The notes: generated from the sequence alone by a model not told the origin. 64,000 nucleotides of DNA from Pseudomonas spelaei (GCF_009724245.1 NZ_WNNK01000019.1:62001-126000); one strand, 5' to 3'. Numbered from the stretch's first letter, positions 34,413 through 42,876 are shown. Numbers and translations: made by a program.

Positions 34413-35642
34413 ATGGATAGCTCTTCATTCAACAAATTCACAAACTACAAAAAAATAATTCAACTAGCAGATAATGACTGGCAAACGGCAAAATCAGGCC
34501 GAATCTGCGAATTAAATGTCTCAGTAGACAGCAACAACCTTCTTACCGATCAGTATGGACGAAACATCTATCATTTTTGCACGACCTCATATCTAGGACT
34601 GGATTACCACAAAGAAATTCTTAAAGGTGCGATTTGCGGTATACAAAACGCCGGAACATTACGCATTGCAAACTCTAAAAATCGCTGCAAACTCGCCATA
34701 CTTGACCAATATGAAACAGAACTTTCCGAACTTTTTAGTGCGATTTGCCTGAGCACCCTTTCTTGTAGCGCTGCCAGTTCTGGAATATTACCTTTGCTTG
34801 CCAGCGGTGTATTTACAGACAACACTCCTCCCGTCATGGTATTCGATAAAAAATCCCATTATTCAATGAGTCACCTTAAAGCCTCATGCGCCGATGAGAC
34901 AGAAGTGATTACTGCACCTCATAATGACATCTCATTTCTCGAAGATTTATGTAAAAAGCATAAAAAAATTGCGTACGTAGCTGATGGCATATATAGCATG
35001 GGCGGCGTTGCCGACTTGGAGAACCTACTTTATTTGAAGTCACGCTATGGGCTATTCCTTTATCTAGACGACTCTCATGCTTTATCGGCAGTAGGAGAAG
35101 GTGGGCGCGGATATGTACGACCACGACTTTCACAGCTAGATGATCAAATTATTATAGTCGCATCGCTTGGCAAATCGTTTGGAGCAAGCGGCGGCTTAGT
35201 CATGTTTGGTAGCGAGCGTCAAAAAAAGCTCATATATCGCTACGGAGGGCCTAACAACTGGTCCCAAAGTTTAAACTCTGCGGCCATCGGAGCAGGATTG
35301 GCATCCATTAAAATACACAAGACAGATGAACTCGCCACTCTTCAAAAAACACTTCAGGCCAACATCAAACTTTTCGACAGCCTAATAAAAACAGAGCAAT
35401 CGGGGGCAAACACCGCAATCCGCCTGATCACTTGTGGCGACGCCAAAACAGCAAACACGTTAGCCATCAAACTCGCGAACAATGGATTCTTTACCTCAGC
35501 CGTATTCTTTCCGGTGGTACCACGAGGGAAAGCCGCCATACGTATCACATTACGAGCAGATATGTCCCACTCACTAATTCGTTTATTCTGCACCAAACTA
35601 ACCGACTTAATGAAGCAGCACATCGAAACAGATAACCATTAA
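34413..35642 (+). CDS. PLP-dependent alpha-oxoamine-synthase-like enzyme (AONS/KBL/CqsA fold)
   Basis: A 409-residue fold-type I PLP enzyme related to enzymes that condense an amino acid with an acyl-CoA (BioF, Kbl, HemA, CqsA). Seen: the entry motif TTSYLGLDYH (57-66), ring-stacking H149 (KSHYSM), D191 in VADGIYSMGGVA, D219 and H222 in YLDDSHALSAVGEGGRG, and Schiff-base lysine K254 in SLGKSFGASGG. The usual G-x-G-x-R substrate motif is replaced by GTLRIANSKNR at 81-91, so the acyl partner may be unusual. The gene is markedly A+T-rich, with codons unlike the neighbours, suggesting acquisition. No bio, hem or threonine-degradation genes are nearby. An exporter follows. Product unknown. Confidence 0.8.
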   Translation: MDSSSFNKFTNYKKIIQLADNDWQTAKSGRICELNVSVDSNNLLTDQYGRNIYHFCTTSYLGLDYHKEILKGAICGIQNAGTLRIANSKNRCKLAILDQYETELSELFSAICLSTLSCSAASSGILPLLASGVFTDNTPPVMVFDKKSHYSMSHLKASCADETEVITAPHNDISFLEDLCKKHKKIAYVADGIYSMGGVADLENLLYLKSRYGLFLYLDDSHALSAVGEGGRGYVRPRLSQLDDQIIIVASLGKSFGASGGLVMFGSERQKKLIYRYGGPNNWSQSLNSAAIGAGLASIKIHKTDELATLQKTLQANIKLFDSLIKTEQSGANTAIRLITCGDAKTANTLAIKLANNGFFTSAVFFPVVPRGKAAIRITLRADMSHSLIRLFCTKLTDLMKQHIETDNH

Positions 35643-35748
35643 AAAGCCAAAATACCGAGACACTAAAAACGCAGACCAGCATATTACCAGGCACACGCTT
35701 AAACGGTAAAACTGCAAGACAAACACTCTCCCAACCTTCTACTAGAGA

Positions 35749-35774
35749 CTTACTACAGTAAGGATATTCTGCCC
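35749..35774 (+). promoter_or_regulatory. Dyad and leader motif upstream of the Bcr/CflA gene
   Basis: CTTACT-AC-AGTAAG at 35749-35762 is a perfect 6-bp inverted repeat, running into GGATATTCTGCCC directly before the TTG start. Its similarity to 34365-34386 suggests joint control or duplication. Confidence 0.4.
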
Positions 35775-36932
35775 TTGAAAAGCACCACAACCCTGACAAT
35801 CGCCTGTAGCGCTGCCTTTTTGTCCCAAGTCGGCATCAGTATTTACTTGCCCGCCGTCCCGGCGATTGCCCAGGCGTTGCCGGCAGCTGAAGATCAGGTG
35901 GCGCTGGCCCTAGCGGTTTACCTGATCGGCATGGCCCTTCCGATGCTGTTGTGGGGCAGCCTTGGAGAGCGAGTGGGTAGAAAGCCCGTGTTGTTCGCGG
36001 CATTAGCTTTGTATGTCTTGGCCACCGCAACGATTCCCTCGGCTTACAACCTCGAATCCTTCCTGGCTCTGCGCTTGATTCAGGGCCTGGGCGCGGGCGG
36101 TGTGTCGGTGATGGCGCGGGTGCTGGTCCGCGACAGTTTCAGCGGTGCGCTGTTGGCCAAGGGATTGTCGTGGCTGGGAATGACCTTCGTGATCGCTCTG
36201 GGGATCGGTCAGTTTATTGGCTCATTGCTACAGGTAGCGTTCGGCTGGAAAGCAATTTTTTATGGGCTGGCACTCGCGGCCATCGGGCTGATGATTGCGT
36301 TGCAGCGGGTCGCATTCCCCGCCTTATTGAAGGTGCCTGGGCAAATGTCCGCCTGGCGAATCTACGGCACGATCCTGCGCCATCCGGCATTCCTGCGGGC
36401 GGCCCTGGCAGGAGGCCTGGGTTATGGCGTGATCATCGCATTCAATACCTGCGCACCGTTGATCCTGCAAGGGCACTTCGCGTGGAGCGCAGCAGAATAT
36501 GGACTGTTGGGCTGGCCGATCAGCGCGGCGTATCTGGCCGGCGCGCTGATGGTCAATCGTTTCGTCGCACGCACTGGGCGCCTGTCGATGATGAGTTGGG
36601 GCGTGGCGCTGGTGATGTGCGGCAGTACCACGATGTTGCTGGGCAGCGTGTTCGCAAGCGGCCTGGCAGTCCTGTTGTGGCTGCCGTATTGCCTGGCCGT
36701 GTTCGGACAATCGATGAGCTACCCCATCAGCTTGTCTCTGGCCAATGATGCATCACCGGTGAGTGGGTCCTACGCCATAGCGTTGAGCGGTTTCATGCAT
36801 CAGTTGACGGCCGCCATGATCGGCGGTGTCGCCAGCTTACTGGCCAGTCAGCAAGCATGGCCACTGGCGCTGCTATGTGTGGCGCTGGCGGGCGGCGCAC
36901 TGCTGTGCGTCGCCCGATCCCGAGCTGATTAA
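35775..36932 (+). CDS. Bcr/CflA-type MFS drug efflux transporter
   Basis: A 385-residue, 12-segment inner-membrane exporter. It shows the Bcr/CflA (DHA1) pattern ISIYLPAVPAIAQALPA in segment 1, the motif-A loop WGSLGERVGRKPVLF near residue 60 and RLIQGLGAGGVSVMARVLVRD near residue 105. The start appears to be TTG 35775 with TAAGGA about ten bases before it. No ATG lies before the first membrane segment. Composition is normal for the genome, unlike the preceding gene. It may export the product of that enzyme. Confidence 0.83.
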   Translation: MKSTTTLTIACSAAFLSQVGISIYLPAVPAIAQALPAAEDQVALALAVYLIGMALPMLLWGSLGERVGRKPVLFAALALYVLATATIPSAYNLESFLALRLIQGLGAGGVSVMARVLVRDSFSGALLAKGLSWLGMTFVIALGIGQFIGSLLQVAFGWKAIFYGLALAAIGLMIALQRVAFPALLKVPGQMSAWRIYGTILRHPAFLRAALAGGLGYGVIIAFNTCAPLILQGHFAWSAAEYGLLGWPISAAYLAGALMVNRFVARTGRLSMMSWGVALVMCGSTTMLLGSVFASGLAVLLWLPYCLAVFGQSMSYPISLSLANDASPVSGSYAIALSGFMHQLTAAMIGGVASLLASQQAWPLALLCVALAGGALLCVARSRAD

Positions 36933-38077
36933 AAGGCGCTGCGAAAGATCTCTTCAATCTGGCGCTGATCGGCACGCCGCGGATTGGTCAGGCCGCAGGC
37001 GTCCTTGAGCGCGTTACTGGCCAACAGCGGGATGTCCTGCAATTTGGCACCCAGCTCCCGCAGGCCAACAGGAATGTCGACGTCCTGGGACAGGACGCGA
37101 ATAGCAAGGATGGCAGCCTGAGCACCCTCTTCCGGGGTCACGCCCTTGATGTCCGCGCCCAAGGCCCTGGCGACATCGCTCAGGCGCTCGGCGCTGACGC
37201 TGGCGTTGAAACTTTGCACGTGGGGCAACAGCACGGCATTGCACACGCCGTGGGGCAAGTCATACAGGCCACCCAACTGGTGCGCCATGGCGTGCACAAA
37301 ACCCAGGGAGGCGTTGTTGAACGCCATCCCGGCGAGGAACTGCGCATACGCCATATTTTCCCGGGCAGCCATGTCATTACCGTCGCGCACCGCCAGGCGC
37401 AGGTTGGCGCTGATCAGTTCGATGGCCTTGATCGCACAAGCGTCGGTGATCGGCGTGGCGGCAGTGGAGACGTAGGCTTCGATCGCGTGGGTCAGGGCGT
37501 CCATGCCGGTGGCAGCGGTCAGGCCCTTGGGCATGCCGACCATCAGCGCCGGGTCGTTGACCGACAGCAGCGGCGTGACATTACGGTCGACGATGGCCAT
37601 TTTCACGTGACGGGTTTCATCGGTGATGATGCAAAAGCGGGTCATCTCACTGGCGGTGCCGGCGGTGGTGTTGATGGCCACCAGCGGCAGTTGCGGCCTG
37701 ACCGACTGGTCGACGCCTTCATAGTCGCCGATGTGTCCGCCGTTGGTGGCGCACAGGGCGATGCCCTTGGCGCAGTCATGGGGCGAGCCGCCGCCCAGGG
37801 ACACCACGAAATCACAGGCACTTTGCTGAAGCAGGGCCAGGCCTTTCTCGACGTTTTCGACATTGGGGTTGGGCTTGGCGCCGTCGTAGATCACCGAGTC
37901 GATGTCCTGCATCGCCAGCTTCTCGGCGATCATGCTGGCCACCCCCGCCCTGGACAGGCCCGTATCGGTGACGATCAGCGCTTTGCGAAAGCCGTAGTTG
38001 CGGATGGCTGTCATGGCTTCGTCGAGGCAATCGATGCCCATGATGTTGACCGCGGGGATGAAGAAGGTGCTGCTCAT
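36929..38077 (-). CDS. Iron-containing alcohol dehydrogenase
   Basis: A 382-residue group III NAD-dependent alcohol dehydrogenase of the YiaY/FucO/AdhB type. Metal ligands: D193, H197 (GMDALTHAIE), H262 (FVHAMAHQLGG) and H276 (LPHGVCNA). The NAD motif GGGSPHDCAKG is near residue 96. ATG 38077 follows AGAGGATT. It converges on the Bcr/CflA gene with a 4-base overlap and is divergent from the DUF4917 gene. The natural alcohol is unknown, and ethanol or 1,2-propanediol types are both possible. Confidence 0.88.
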   Translation of the reverse strand: MSSTFFIPAVNIMGIDCLDEAMTAIRNYGFRKALIVTDTGLSRAGVASMIAEKLAMQDIDSVIYDGAKPNPNVENVEKGLALLQQSACDFVVSLGGGSPHDCAKGIALCATNGGHIGDYEGVDQSVRPQLPLVAINTTAGTASEMTRFCIITDETRHVKMAIVDRNVTPLLSVNDPALMVGMPKGLTAATGMDALTHAIEAYVSTAATPITDACAIKAIELISANLRLAVRDGNDMAARENMAYAQFLAGMAFNNASLGFVHAMAHQLGGLYDLPHGVCNAVLLPHVQSFNASVSAERLSDVARALGADIKGVTPEEGAQAAILAIRVLSQDVDIPVGLRELGAKLQDIPLLASNALKDACGLTNPRRADQRQIEEIFRSAF

Positions 38078-38201
38078 GAAGAATCCTCTGGGAGCGTTGA
38101 TGGCTACAGCATCGACCGCCCTCGCCTGCGGCATCTTGATCAGGATCAAGCCCTGCTCATGATAAAGTCACCCCCCAGCCGTTTTGAGTAGACCCGCCGC
38201 A

Positions 38202-39218
38202 ATGAAGGATTTCCAGGATATTGACGCCCACCTTGAAGACTGGAGCGCCCTGCGCAGCAGCACCGACTTCAGCGGGATTCTGATCGGCAACGGCGCCAGC
38301 CGCGCGGTGTGGGAGGACTTTGCCTACGACTCACTATTCGAAAACGCACGCACCGTGGAGGAAAAGCCCCTTAGCCAATCCGAACTGAGCGTGTTCGACG
38401 CAATGCAAACTCGCAGTTTCGAGCAGGTGCTGGGCGCACTGAAAACCACCAGTCGGGTCAACAAGGCCCTGGCGGTCAGCTCGGCGGCACCGCGCAATCG
38501 TTACTACGCGATCAAGGAAGCACTGATCAACACCATCCACGGCGTGCATATTCCGTGGCGCCTGGTGCAGCCATCGACGCTGACAACAATCCATCAGGAA
38601 CTGTCCCGCTATTCCACGGTGTTCACCAGTAACTACGACCTGCTCAACTACTGGTCAATCCTGCATGTACCGGGCATCGATGATCTGTTTCGCAGTGCCG
38701 ACTCAAGCTTTGACCTGCGTAATACCGCAAGCGACAGCAGCCGTATTTTGTACCTGCACGGCGGCCTGCACCTGGTGAGAAACCTGGACGGCACGGCGCG
38801 TAAACTGCCCACCACCGACAGCACCTTGCTCAGCAGCTTTGCGATCAACAATACGATCAAGACCCTCGACGATGTGCCGCTGTTTGTCAGCGAAGGCAAG
38901 GTTGAGGAGAAGCTCAAGACCATCCGCAGCTCTGATTACCTGTCGTTCTGCTACGAACAGCTGCTGAACCATGAAGGCGCGCTGTGCATCTTCGGGCATC
39001 ACCTGGGGCCACAGGATTCACACTTGGTGCAGGCGATTCGGCAAGCCAAGGTGAAGACCTTGGCGATTTCGGTGTTCGGTCGCAGCGAAGGGTTTATCCA
39101 ACAGCAGAAGCGACGTTATGCGGGGCTGTTCGAGGGGATGCAGGTAGAGCTGCGGTTCTTTGATGCGCGCACGCACGCGCTGGGTAATCCGGCATTGTCG
39201 GTTCCCGTGGAGCACTGA
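38202..39218 (+). CDS. DUF4917 protein with SIR2-like fold
   Basis: A 338-residue cytoplasmic protein. SIR2-like features: an N-terminal nucleotide-binding segment ILIGNGASRAVWEDF (residues 25-40), VFTSNYDLLNYWS near 145, ILYLHGGLHLV near 182, and LCIFGHHLGPQDSHLVQAI near 260. The SNYD asparagine and the LHG histidine occupy places used in NAD hydrolysis by SIR2 domains. ATG 38202 is chosen over an in-frame TTG at 38184. SIR2-like proteins are common in anti-phage systems, but no partner gene or defence island is seen here, so the role is open. Confidence 0.72.
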   Translation: MKDFQDIDAHLEDWSALRSSTDFSGILIGNGASRAVWEDFAYDSLFENARTVEEKPLSQSELSVFDAMQTRSFEQVLGALKTTSRVNKALAVSSAAPRNRYYAIKEALINTIHGVHIPWRLVQPSTLTTIHQELSRYSTVFTSNYDLLNYWSILHVPGIDDLFRSADSSFDLRNTASDSSRILYLHGGLHLVRNLDGTARKLPTTDSTLLSSFAINNTIKTLDDVPLFVSEGKVEEKLKTIRSSDYLSFCYEQLLNHEGALCIFGHHLGPQDSHLVQAIRQAKVKTLAISVFGRSEGFIQQQKRRYAGLFEGMQVELRFFDARTHALGNPALSVPVEH

Positions 39219-39241
39219 TCGGCTGAACATAGACGATCAAC

Positions 39242-39348
39242 TGTGGGAGCTGTCGAGCTTTAGCGAGGCTGCGATGCAGGCGCTGCGGTCTGACAGGTAC
39301 ACCGAGGTGATCCTATCGCAGCCTCGCTAAAGCTCGACAGCTCCCACA
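39242..39348. repeat. REPIN-type inverted repeat (TGTCGAGCTTTAGCGAGGCTGCG family)
   Basis: Arms TGTGGGAGCTGTCGAGCTTT and AAAGCTCGACAGCTCCCACA are exact complements, with inner arms AGCGAGGCTGCGAT/ATCGCAGCCTCGCT and a short centre. It lies between the convergent DUF4917 and XRE-cupin genes and may act as a bidirectional terminator. A relative is at 10967-11057. Confidence 0.85.
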
Positions 39349-39364
39349 CTTGACCGAGTTACGG

Positions 39365-39907
39365 TCATTCTTCGCTGCTGTGCACCACCACCAGCAACTG
39401 CGCCTGCACCTCACCCACCGACCGGATCCGGTGGGGCTTCTGCGCATTGAAGTGCAGCGCATCGCCCCGCTCCAGAATCACCCGTTCGTTCATGAAGTCC
39501 ACCTCCACCCGGCCTTCATGCACAAACAGAAACTCCTCCCCCAAGTGCTCCTTGAAGGTCTTGTCGGTGAACTCCGCCGGTGGATAGATGATGAACGGCA
39601 ACAGGTTGCGCTCGCTGACCTGATGGGCCAGCACGGCATAACCCGGTGACGCATCGCTACCCGACAGCGCCTGACGCTCGTGGCTGCGCACCAGGCTGTA
39701 GCTGTCGAGGCTGACATTGTCTTCGCTGAACAGCTCTTCGACCTTCACGTTCAGCGCCTTGGCCAGTTTCAGCGCGGCGGCAATCGACGGCGTGTTGAGG
39801 CCCCGTTCGACCTTCGACAGGTAGCTCTTGGTCATCCCGGACTTTTCGGCCAGGGCCTCCAGGGTCACGCCAAGTTTTTTTCTCAGTATTTTCAAACGGA
39901 TAGACAT
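39365..39907 (-). CDS. XRE-family regulator with C-terminal cupin domain
   Basis: A 180-residue regulator. A lambda-repressor-like HTH lies at residues 6-60 (GVTLEALAEKSGMTKSYLSKVERG) and a cupin sensor at about 105-175 (GEEFLFVHEGRVEVDFMNE, GDALHFNAQKPHRI). PuuR-type members sense amines or organic acids. It is divergent from the aldolase/DapA pair, and the palindrome at 39954-39968 is its likely operator, so it probably represses them and itself. Confidence 0.9.
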   Translation of the reverse strand: MSIRLKILRKKLGVTLEALAEKSGMTKSYLSKVERGLNTPSIAAALKLAKALNVKVEELFSEDNVSLDSYSLVRSHERQALSGSDASPGYAVLAHQVSERNLLPFIIYPPAEFTDKTFKEHLGEEFLFVHEGRVEVDFMNERVILERGDALHFNAQKPHRIRSVGEVQAQLLVVVHSSEE

Positions 39908-39946
39908 GTGCAGCGGTTAATCCATGAAAGAGTCGATGATGAGTGC

Positions 39947-39974
39947 TTGCCAATGACACATTGTGTCATATAGT
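39947..39974 (+). promoter_or_regulatory. Promoter with embedded palindromic operator for the aldolase/DapA unit
   Basis: TTGCCA at 39947-39952 and TATAGT at 39969-39974 are 16 bases apart. Between them lies TGACACA-T-TGTGTCA (39954-39968), a perfect palindrome, and a further half-site AGTGTCA is at 39981-39987. Binding there would block RNA polymerase. The XRE-cupin protein is the obvious ligand. Confidence 0.72.
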
Positions 39975-40067
39975 CTCTTAAGTGTCATTTGCGTTCACCC
40001 AACGACCTTGCGAGCAGCGGGGAACGAGCAAATCCGACGTCCATTGAACTAGCCAAAGGACACCAAC

Positions 40068-40850
40068 ATGGCCAAGACATTAGCACTCCCCAAAGACCAA
40101 CTGGTCAAGCAAGCGCTGAGCCAGATGCAAAACACCCTGGCGGATAATACGTGGACCGACCGGCAAAAGCTGGCGCTGACCTGCCGTATTCTGTTCGAGA
40201 ACGGCCACGATTCCGGCCTCGCCGGGCAGATCACCGCCCGCGGCCCGCAACCTGGCACTTACTACACCCAGCAACTGGGCCTGGGTTTTGATGAAATCAC
40301 CGCCGGCAATCTGCTGCTGGTCAACGAAGACCTGGAAGTCCTCGAAGGCCATGGCATGCCCAACCCGGCCAACCGTTTTCACAGCTGGGTCTACCGTGGC
40401 CGGCCGGATGTGAACTGCATCATTCACACCCACCCGACCCATATCGCCGCGTTGTCGATGCTGGAAGTACCGCTGCAGGTGTCCCACATGGACCTCTGCC
40501 CGCTGTATGACGATTGTGCCTTCCTGGAAGCCTGGCCCGGCGTGCCGGTCGGCAACGAAGAAGGCGAAATCATCACCACCGCCCTGGGCGACAAGCGTGC
40601 GATTCTGCTTTCTCACCACGGCCAACTGTCCACCGGTACCACCATCGAAGAAGCGTGCGTGATCGCACAGTTGATCGAGCGCGCGGCCAAGCTGCAGTTG
40701 CTGGCGATGTCGGCAGGCACTGTCAAACCAATCCTGCCGGAACTGGGGCGTGAGGCCCATGACTGGATTTCCAAGCCCAAGCGCCATGCTGCCGCCTTTA
40801 ACTACTACGCTCGGCAGAACCTGCGTCAACACGCCGATTGCCTGAACTGA
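40068..40850 (+). CDS. Class II aldolase/adducin family protein
   Basis: A 260-residue zinc-dependent aldolase-fold protein with the metal-binding stretch CIIHTHPTHIAALSML near residue 117 and a later LLSHHGQLSTG histidine near 184. The family includes fuculose- and rhamnulose-phosphate aldolases and decarboxylase-like members. ATG 40068 follows AAAGGA. It is the first gene of a two-gene unit with a DapA-like aldolase and is controlled from the operator-promoter at 39947-39974. The substrate is unknown. Confidence 0.85.
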   Translation: MAKTLALPKDQLVKQALSQMQNTLADNTWTDRQKLALTCRILFENGHDSGLAGQITARGPQPGTYYTQQLGLGFDEITAGNLLLVNEDLEVLEGHGMPNPANRFHSWVYRGRPDVNCIIHTHPTHIAALSMLEVPLQVSHMDLCPLYDDCAFLEAWPGVPVGNEEGEIITTALGDKRAILLSHHGQLSTGTTIEEACVIAQLIERAAKLQLLAMSAGTVKPILPELGREAHDWISKPKRHAAAFNYYARQNLRQHADCLN

Positions 40851-40875
40851 ACCCCTTTTCGACCGGAGACTTTCC

Positions 40876-41763
40876 ATGTCCAGCCCTTCTATTCACGGCA
40901 TTATCGGCTACACCATCACCCCTTTCAGCGCCGGCGGTGAACGCCTTGACCTCGACGCCCTGGGCCGCTCCATCGACCGTTTGATCGACGGCGGCGTGCA
41001 CGCCATTGCACCGCTGGGAAGCACCGGCGAAGGCGCCTACCTGAGCGATGCCGAGTGGGATGAGGTCAGCGCCTACAGCCTGCAGAAAGTCGCCAAGCGC
41101 GTGCCGACCATCGTCAGCGTCTCCGACCTGACCACCGCCAAGGCCGTACGCCGTGCGCGCTTCGCCGAAGCCCACGGTGCCGATGTGGTGATGGTTCTGC
41201 CAACGTCCTACTGGAAACTCAGCGAGGCGGAAATCCTCGCCCACTATGCCGCCATCGGCGACAGCGTCAGCGTACCGATCATGCTCTACAACAACCCGGC
41301 CACCAGCGGCACCGACATGTCAGTGGACTTGATCCTGAGGATTCTCAAGCAGGTCGATAACGTGACCATGGTCAAGGAAAGTACCGGTGATATTCAGCGC
41401 ATGCACCAGTTGCACCGCCTGAGCGACGGCCAGGTGCCGTTCTACAACGGCTGCAACCCATTGGCCCTGGAAGCGTTTGCAGCCGGTGCCAAAGGATGGT
41501 GCACGGCGGCAGCGAACCTGATTCCACAGCTCAACCTGGACCTGTATCAGGCGGTGTTGGCCAACGACCTGACGAAGGCGCGGGCGCTGTTTTATCGCCA
41601 GTTGCCGTTCCTGGATTTCATCCTCAAGGGCGGCTTGCCTGCGACGATCAAGGCCGGGTTGCGGTTGACTGGGTTGGAAGTGGGGGATCCGCGGTTGCCG
41701 GTGTTCCCGCTGTCTGAAACCGGCCGTGCACAACTGAGCGAACTCTTGGCCAAGTTGCGTTAA
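40876..41763 (+). CDS. DapA-superfamily aldolase/hydratase
   Basis: A 295-residue (beta/alpha)8 Schiff-base enzyme of the DHDPS/N-acetylneuraminate lyase superfamily with K167 in TMVKESTGD, Y138 in IMLYNNPATSG and the GSTGEGAYL loop near 49. The genome's biosynthetic dapA should lie elsewhere. This copy sits in an inducible-looking catabolic pair 25 bases after the class II aldolase and is followed by a strong terminator. It may cleave or dehydrate a 2-keto-sugar acid or hydroxy-keto acid. Confidence 0.85.
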   Translation: MSSPSIHGIIGYTITPFSAGGERLDLDALGRSIDRLIDGGVHAIAPLGSTGEGAYLSDAEWDEVSAYSLQKVAKRVPTIVSVSDLTTAKAVRRARFAEAHGADVVMVLPTSYWKLSEAEILAHYAAIGDSVSVPIMLYNNPATSGTDMSVDLILRILKQVDNVTMVKESTGDIQRMHQLHRLSDGQVPFYNGCNPLALEAFAAGAKGWCTAAANLIPQLNLDLYQAVLANDLTKARALFYRQLPFLDFILKGGLPATIKAGLRLTGLEVGDPRLPVFPLSETGRAQLSELLAKLR

Positions 41764-41784
41764 GCCATAACCGCTGCTCCACAA

Positions 41785-41816
41785 AAAAGCCCCGGCGCTC
41801 GCGCGTCGGGGCTTTT
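41785..41816 (+). terminator. Rho-independent terminator after the aldolase/DapA unit
   Basis: AAAAAGCCCCGGCG and CGTCGGGGCTTTT form a G+C-rich stem with A- and T-runs on either side, so it can serve both this unit and the convergent yegP-like gene. Confidence 0.88.
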
Positions 41817-41833
41817 GTGTTTGCGAAGGGCCA

Positions 41834-42166
41834 TCAAGTCTTGTCTTTGATGGTCGCGGTGGGGCCGTTAGTCTTGACGCTTTCGATGCCCTTGTCCCGC
41901 GCCGCTTCCGACGAGTACTGCTCACTGTTACCAATCACTTGATGGTTGGCCGCCTTGAGGTTGAAGTACGGCTGGCCGTTCTTGGCGACTTTTTTCTCAT
42001 ACCGTTCATCGAGTGGGCTGTTGGTCTGAACCGAGGCGATACCGTTTTCAGCGGCGCTGCGGGTGGTGTAAAGCTCGCTGGTCAAAATGGTTTCCGCGTT
42101 GCCTGCCTTGAGGACAAAGCGAAACTGCCCATTGCTGCTTTTTGCTAACTCATACCATCCAGCCAT
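41834..42166 (-). CDS. YegP-like protein, tandem DUF1508
   Basis: A 110-residue protein made of two DUF1508 repeats: GWYELAKSSNGQFRFVLKAGNAE... at residues 3-45 and YEKKVAKNGQPYFNLKAANHQ... at residues 55-100, each ending in a SAAENGI/AARDKGI helix. This is the E. coli YegP type (same length class). Function unknown. Probably a single-gene unit ended by the shared terminator. Confidence 0.9.
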   Translation of the reverse strand: MAGWYELAKSSNGQFRFVLKAGNAETILTSELYTTRSAAENGIASVQTNSPLDERYEKKVAKNGQPYFNLKAANHQVIGNSEQYSSEAARDKGIESVKTNGPTATIKDKT

Positions 42167-42274
42167 GATCTGCTCCCTTTAAATACAAATATCGTCAACG
42201 ACCCGTAGGATTAAAGGCCATGTTCAGCTTTTTGCCACCTGAGACCGGGCATTGGTATTTGCAGGGAGACAAAT

Positions 42275-42293
42275 AGCAATAATTCTCGATATC
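42275..42293. promoter_or_regulatory. Possible Fur box upstream of the sigma factor gene
   Basis: AGCAATAATTCTCGATATC matches 11 of 19 bases of the Fur consensus GATAATGATAATCATTATC when aligned by eye, and lies 44 bases before the sigma-factor ATG, where iron control of Hxu/Has-type systems is expected. Confidence 0.42.
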
Positions 42294-42336
42294 ATTCGCG
42301 ACTTTTCTACAGCGTGCTTCGTCAAGAAGGATATCC

Positions 42337-42876
42337 ATGTCTCGTCCCAAGCCCGACCCGGTGTCGGCCGATGCCTTTCGCGGGTTCTATGCAGACATCC
42401 TGCATTTCCTGCGCAAACGCACGGACAACGCCAGCGACGCGGCGGACATGACCCAGGATGTCTTCACCCAATGGCTGGATTACCGCGACCGGGCCAAGGT
42501 CGAACAGCCACGGGCATTTCTGTTCCAGATGGCGCGCAATCTGCTGCGTGATCACTGGCGCAAACAGAAGGTACGCCGCACCGTCCATCAGGAACAGGCC
42601 GACCGGGATGCCGAGCCTGTCACCGACGAGCAAAACGACCCCATGGCCGCCGCCCATCGCTTGCAACGCCTGGAACAGTTGAAAGAAGTCCTCGCCGAAC
42701 TCTCGCCCCGCAGGCGAGAAGCCCTTATGCTTCATCGCTTCGAAGGCTTGAGCCAAGCGCAGATCGCCGAGCGCATGGGGGTTTCGATCAGCATGGTGGA
42801 GAAGCACATTGCCTTTGCCCTGCTGCACTGCAAGCAGCGACTTCAACACGTACCCGGCAAGGAGCAGCCAGAATGA
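42337..42876 (+). CDS. hxuI: ECF sigma factor of a haem signalling system (FecI/HxuI-like)
   Basis: A 179-residue iron-starvation ECF sigma factor. Region 2 covers about residues 10-75 (DAADMTQDVFTQWLDYRD, ARNLLRDHWRKQ) and region 4 about 110-170 (LSPRRREALMLHRFEGLSQAQIAERMG). It overlaps the anti-sigma gene by four bases and is followed by a haem-type TonB receptor, the HxuI-HxuR-HxuA arrangement of P. aeruginosa. The symbol is by analogy. Confidence 0.88.
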   Translation: MSRPKPDPVSADAFRGFYADILHFLRKRTDNASDAADMTQDVFTQWLDYRDRAKVEQPRAFLFQMARNLLRDHWRKQKVRRTVHQEQADRDAEPVTDEQNDPMAAAHRLQRLEQLKEVLAELSPRRREALMLHRFEGLSQAQIAERMGVSISMVEKHIAFALLHCKQRLQHVPGKEQPE

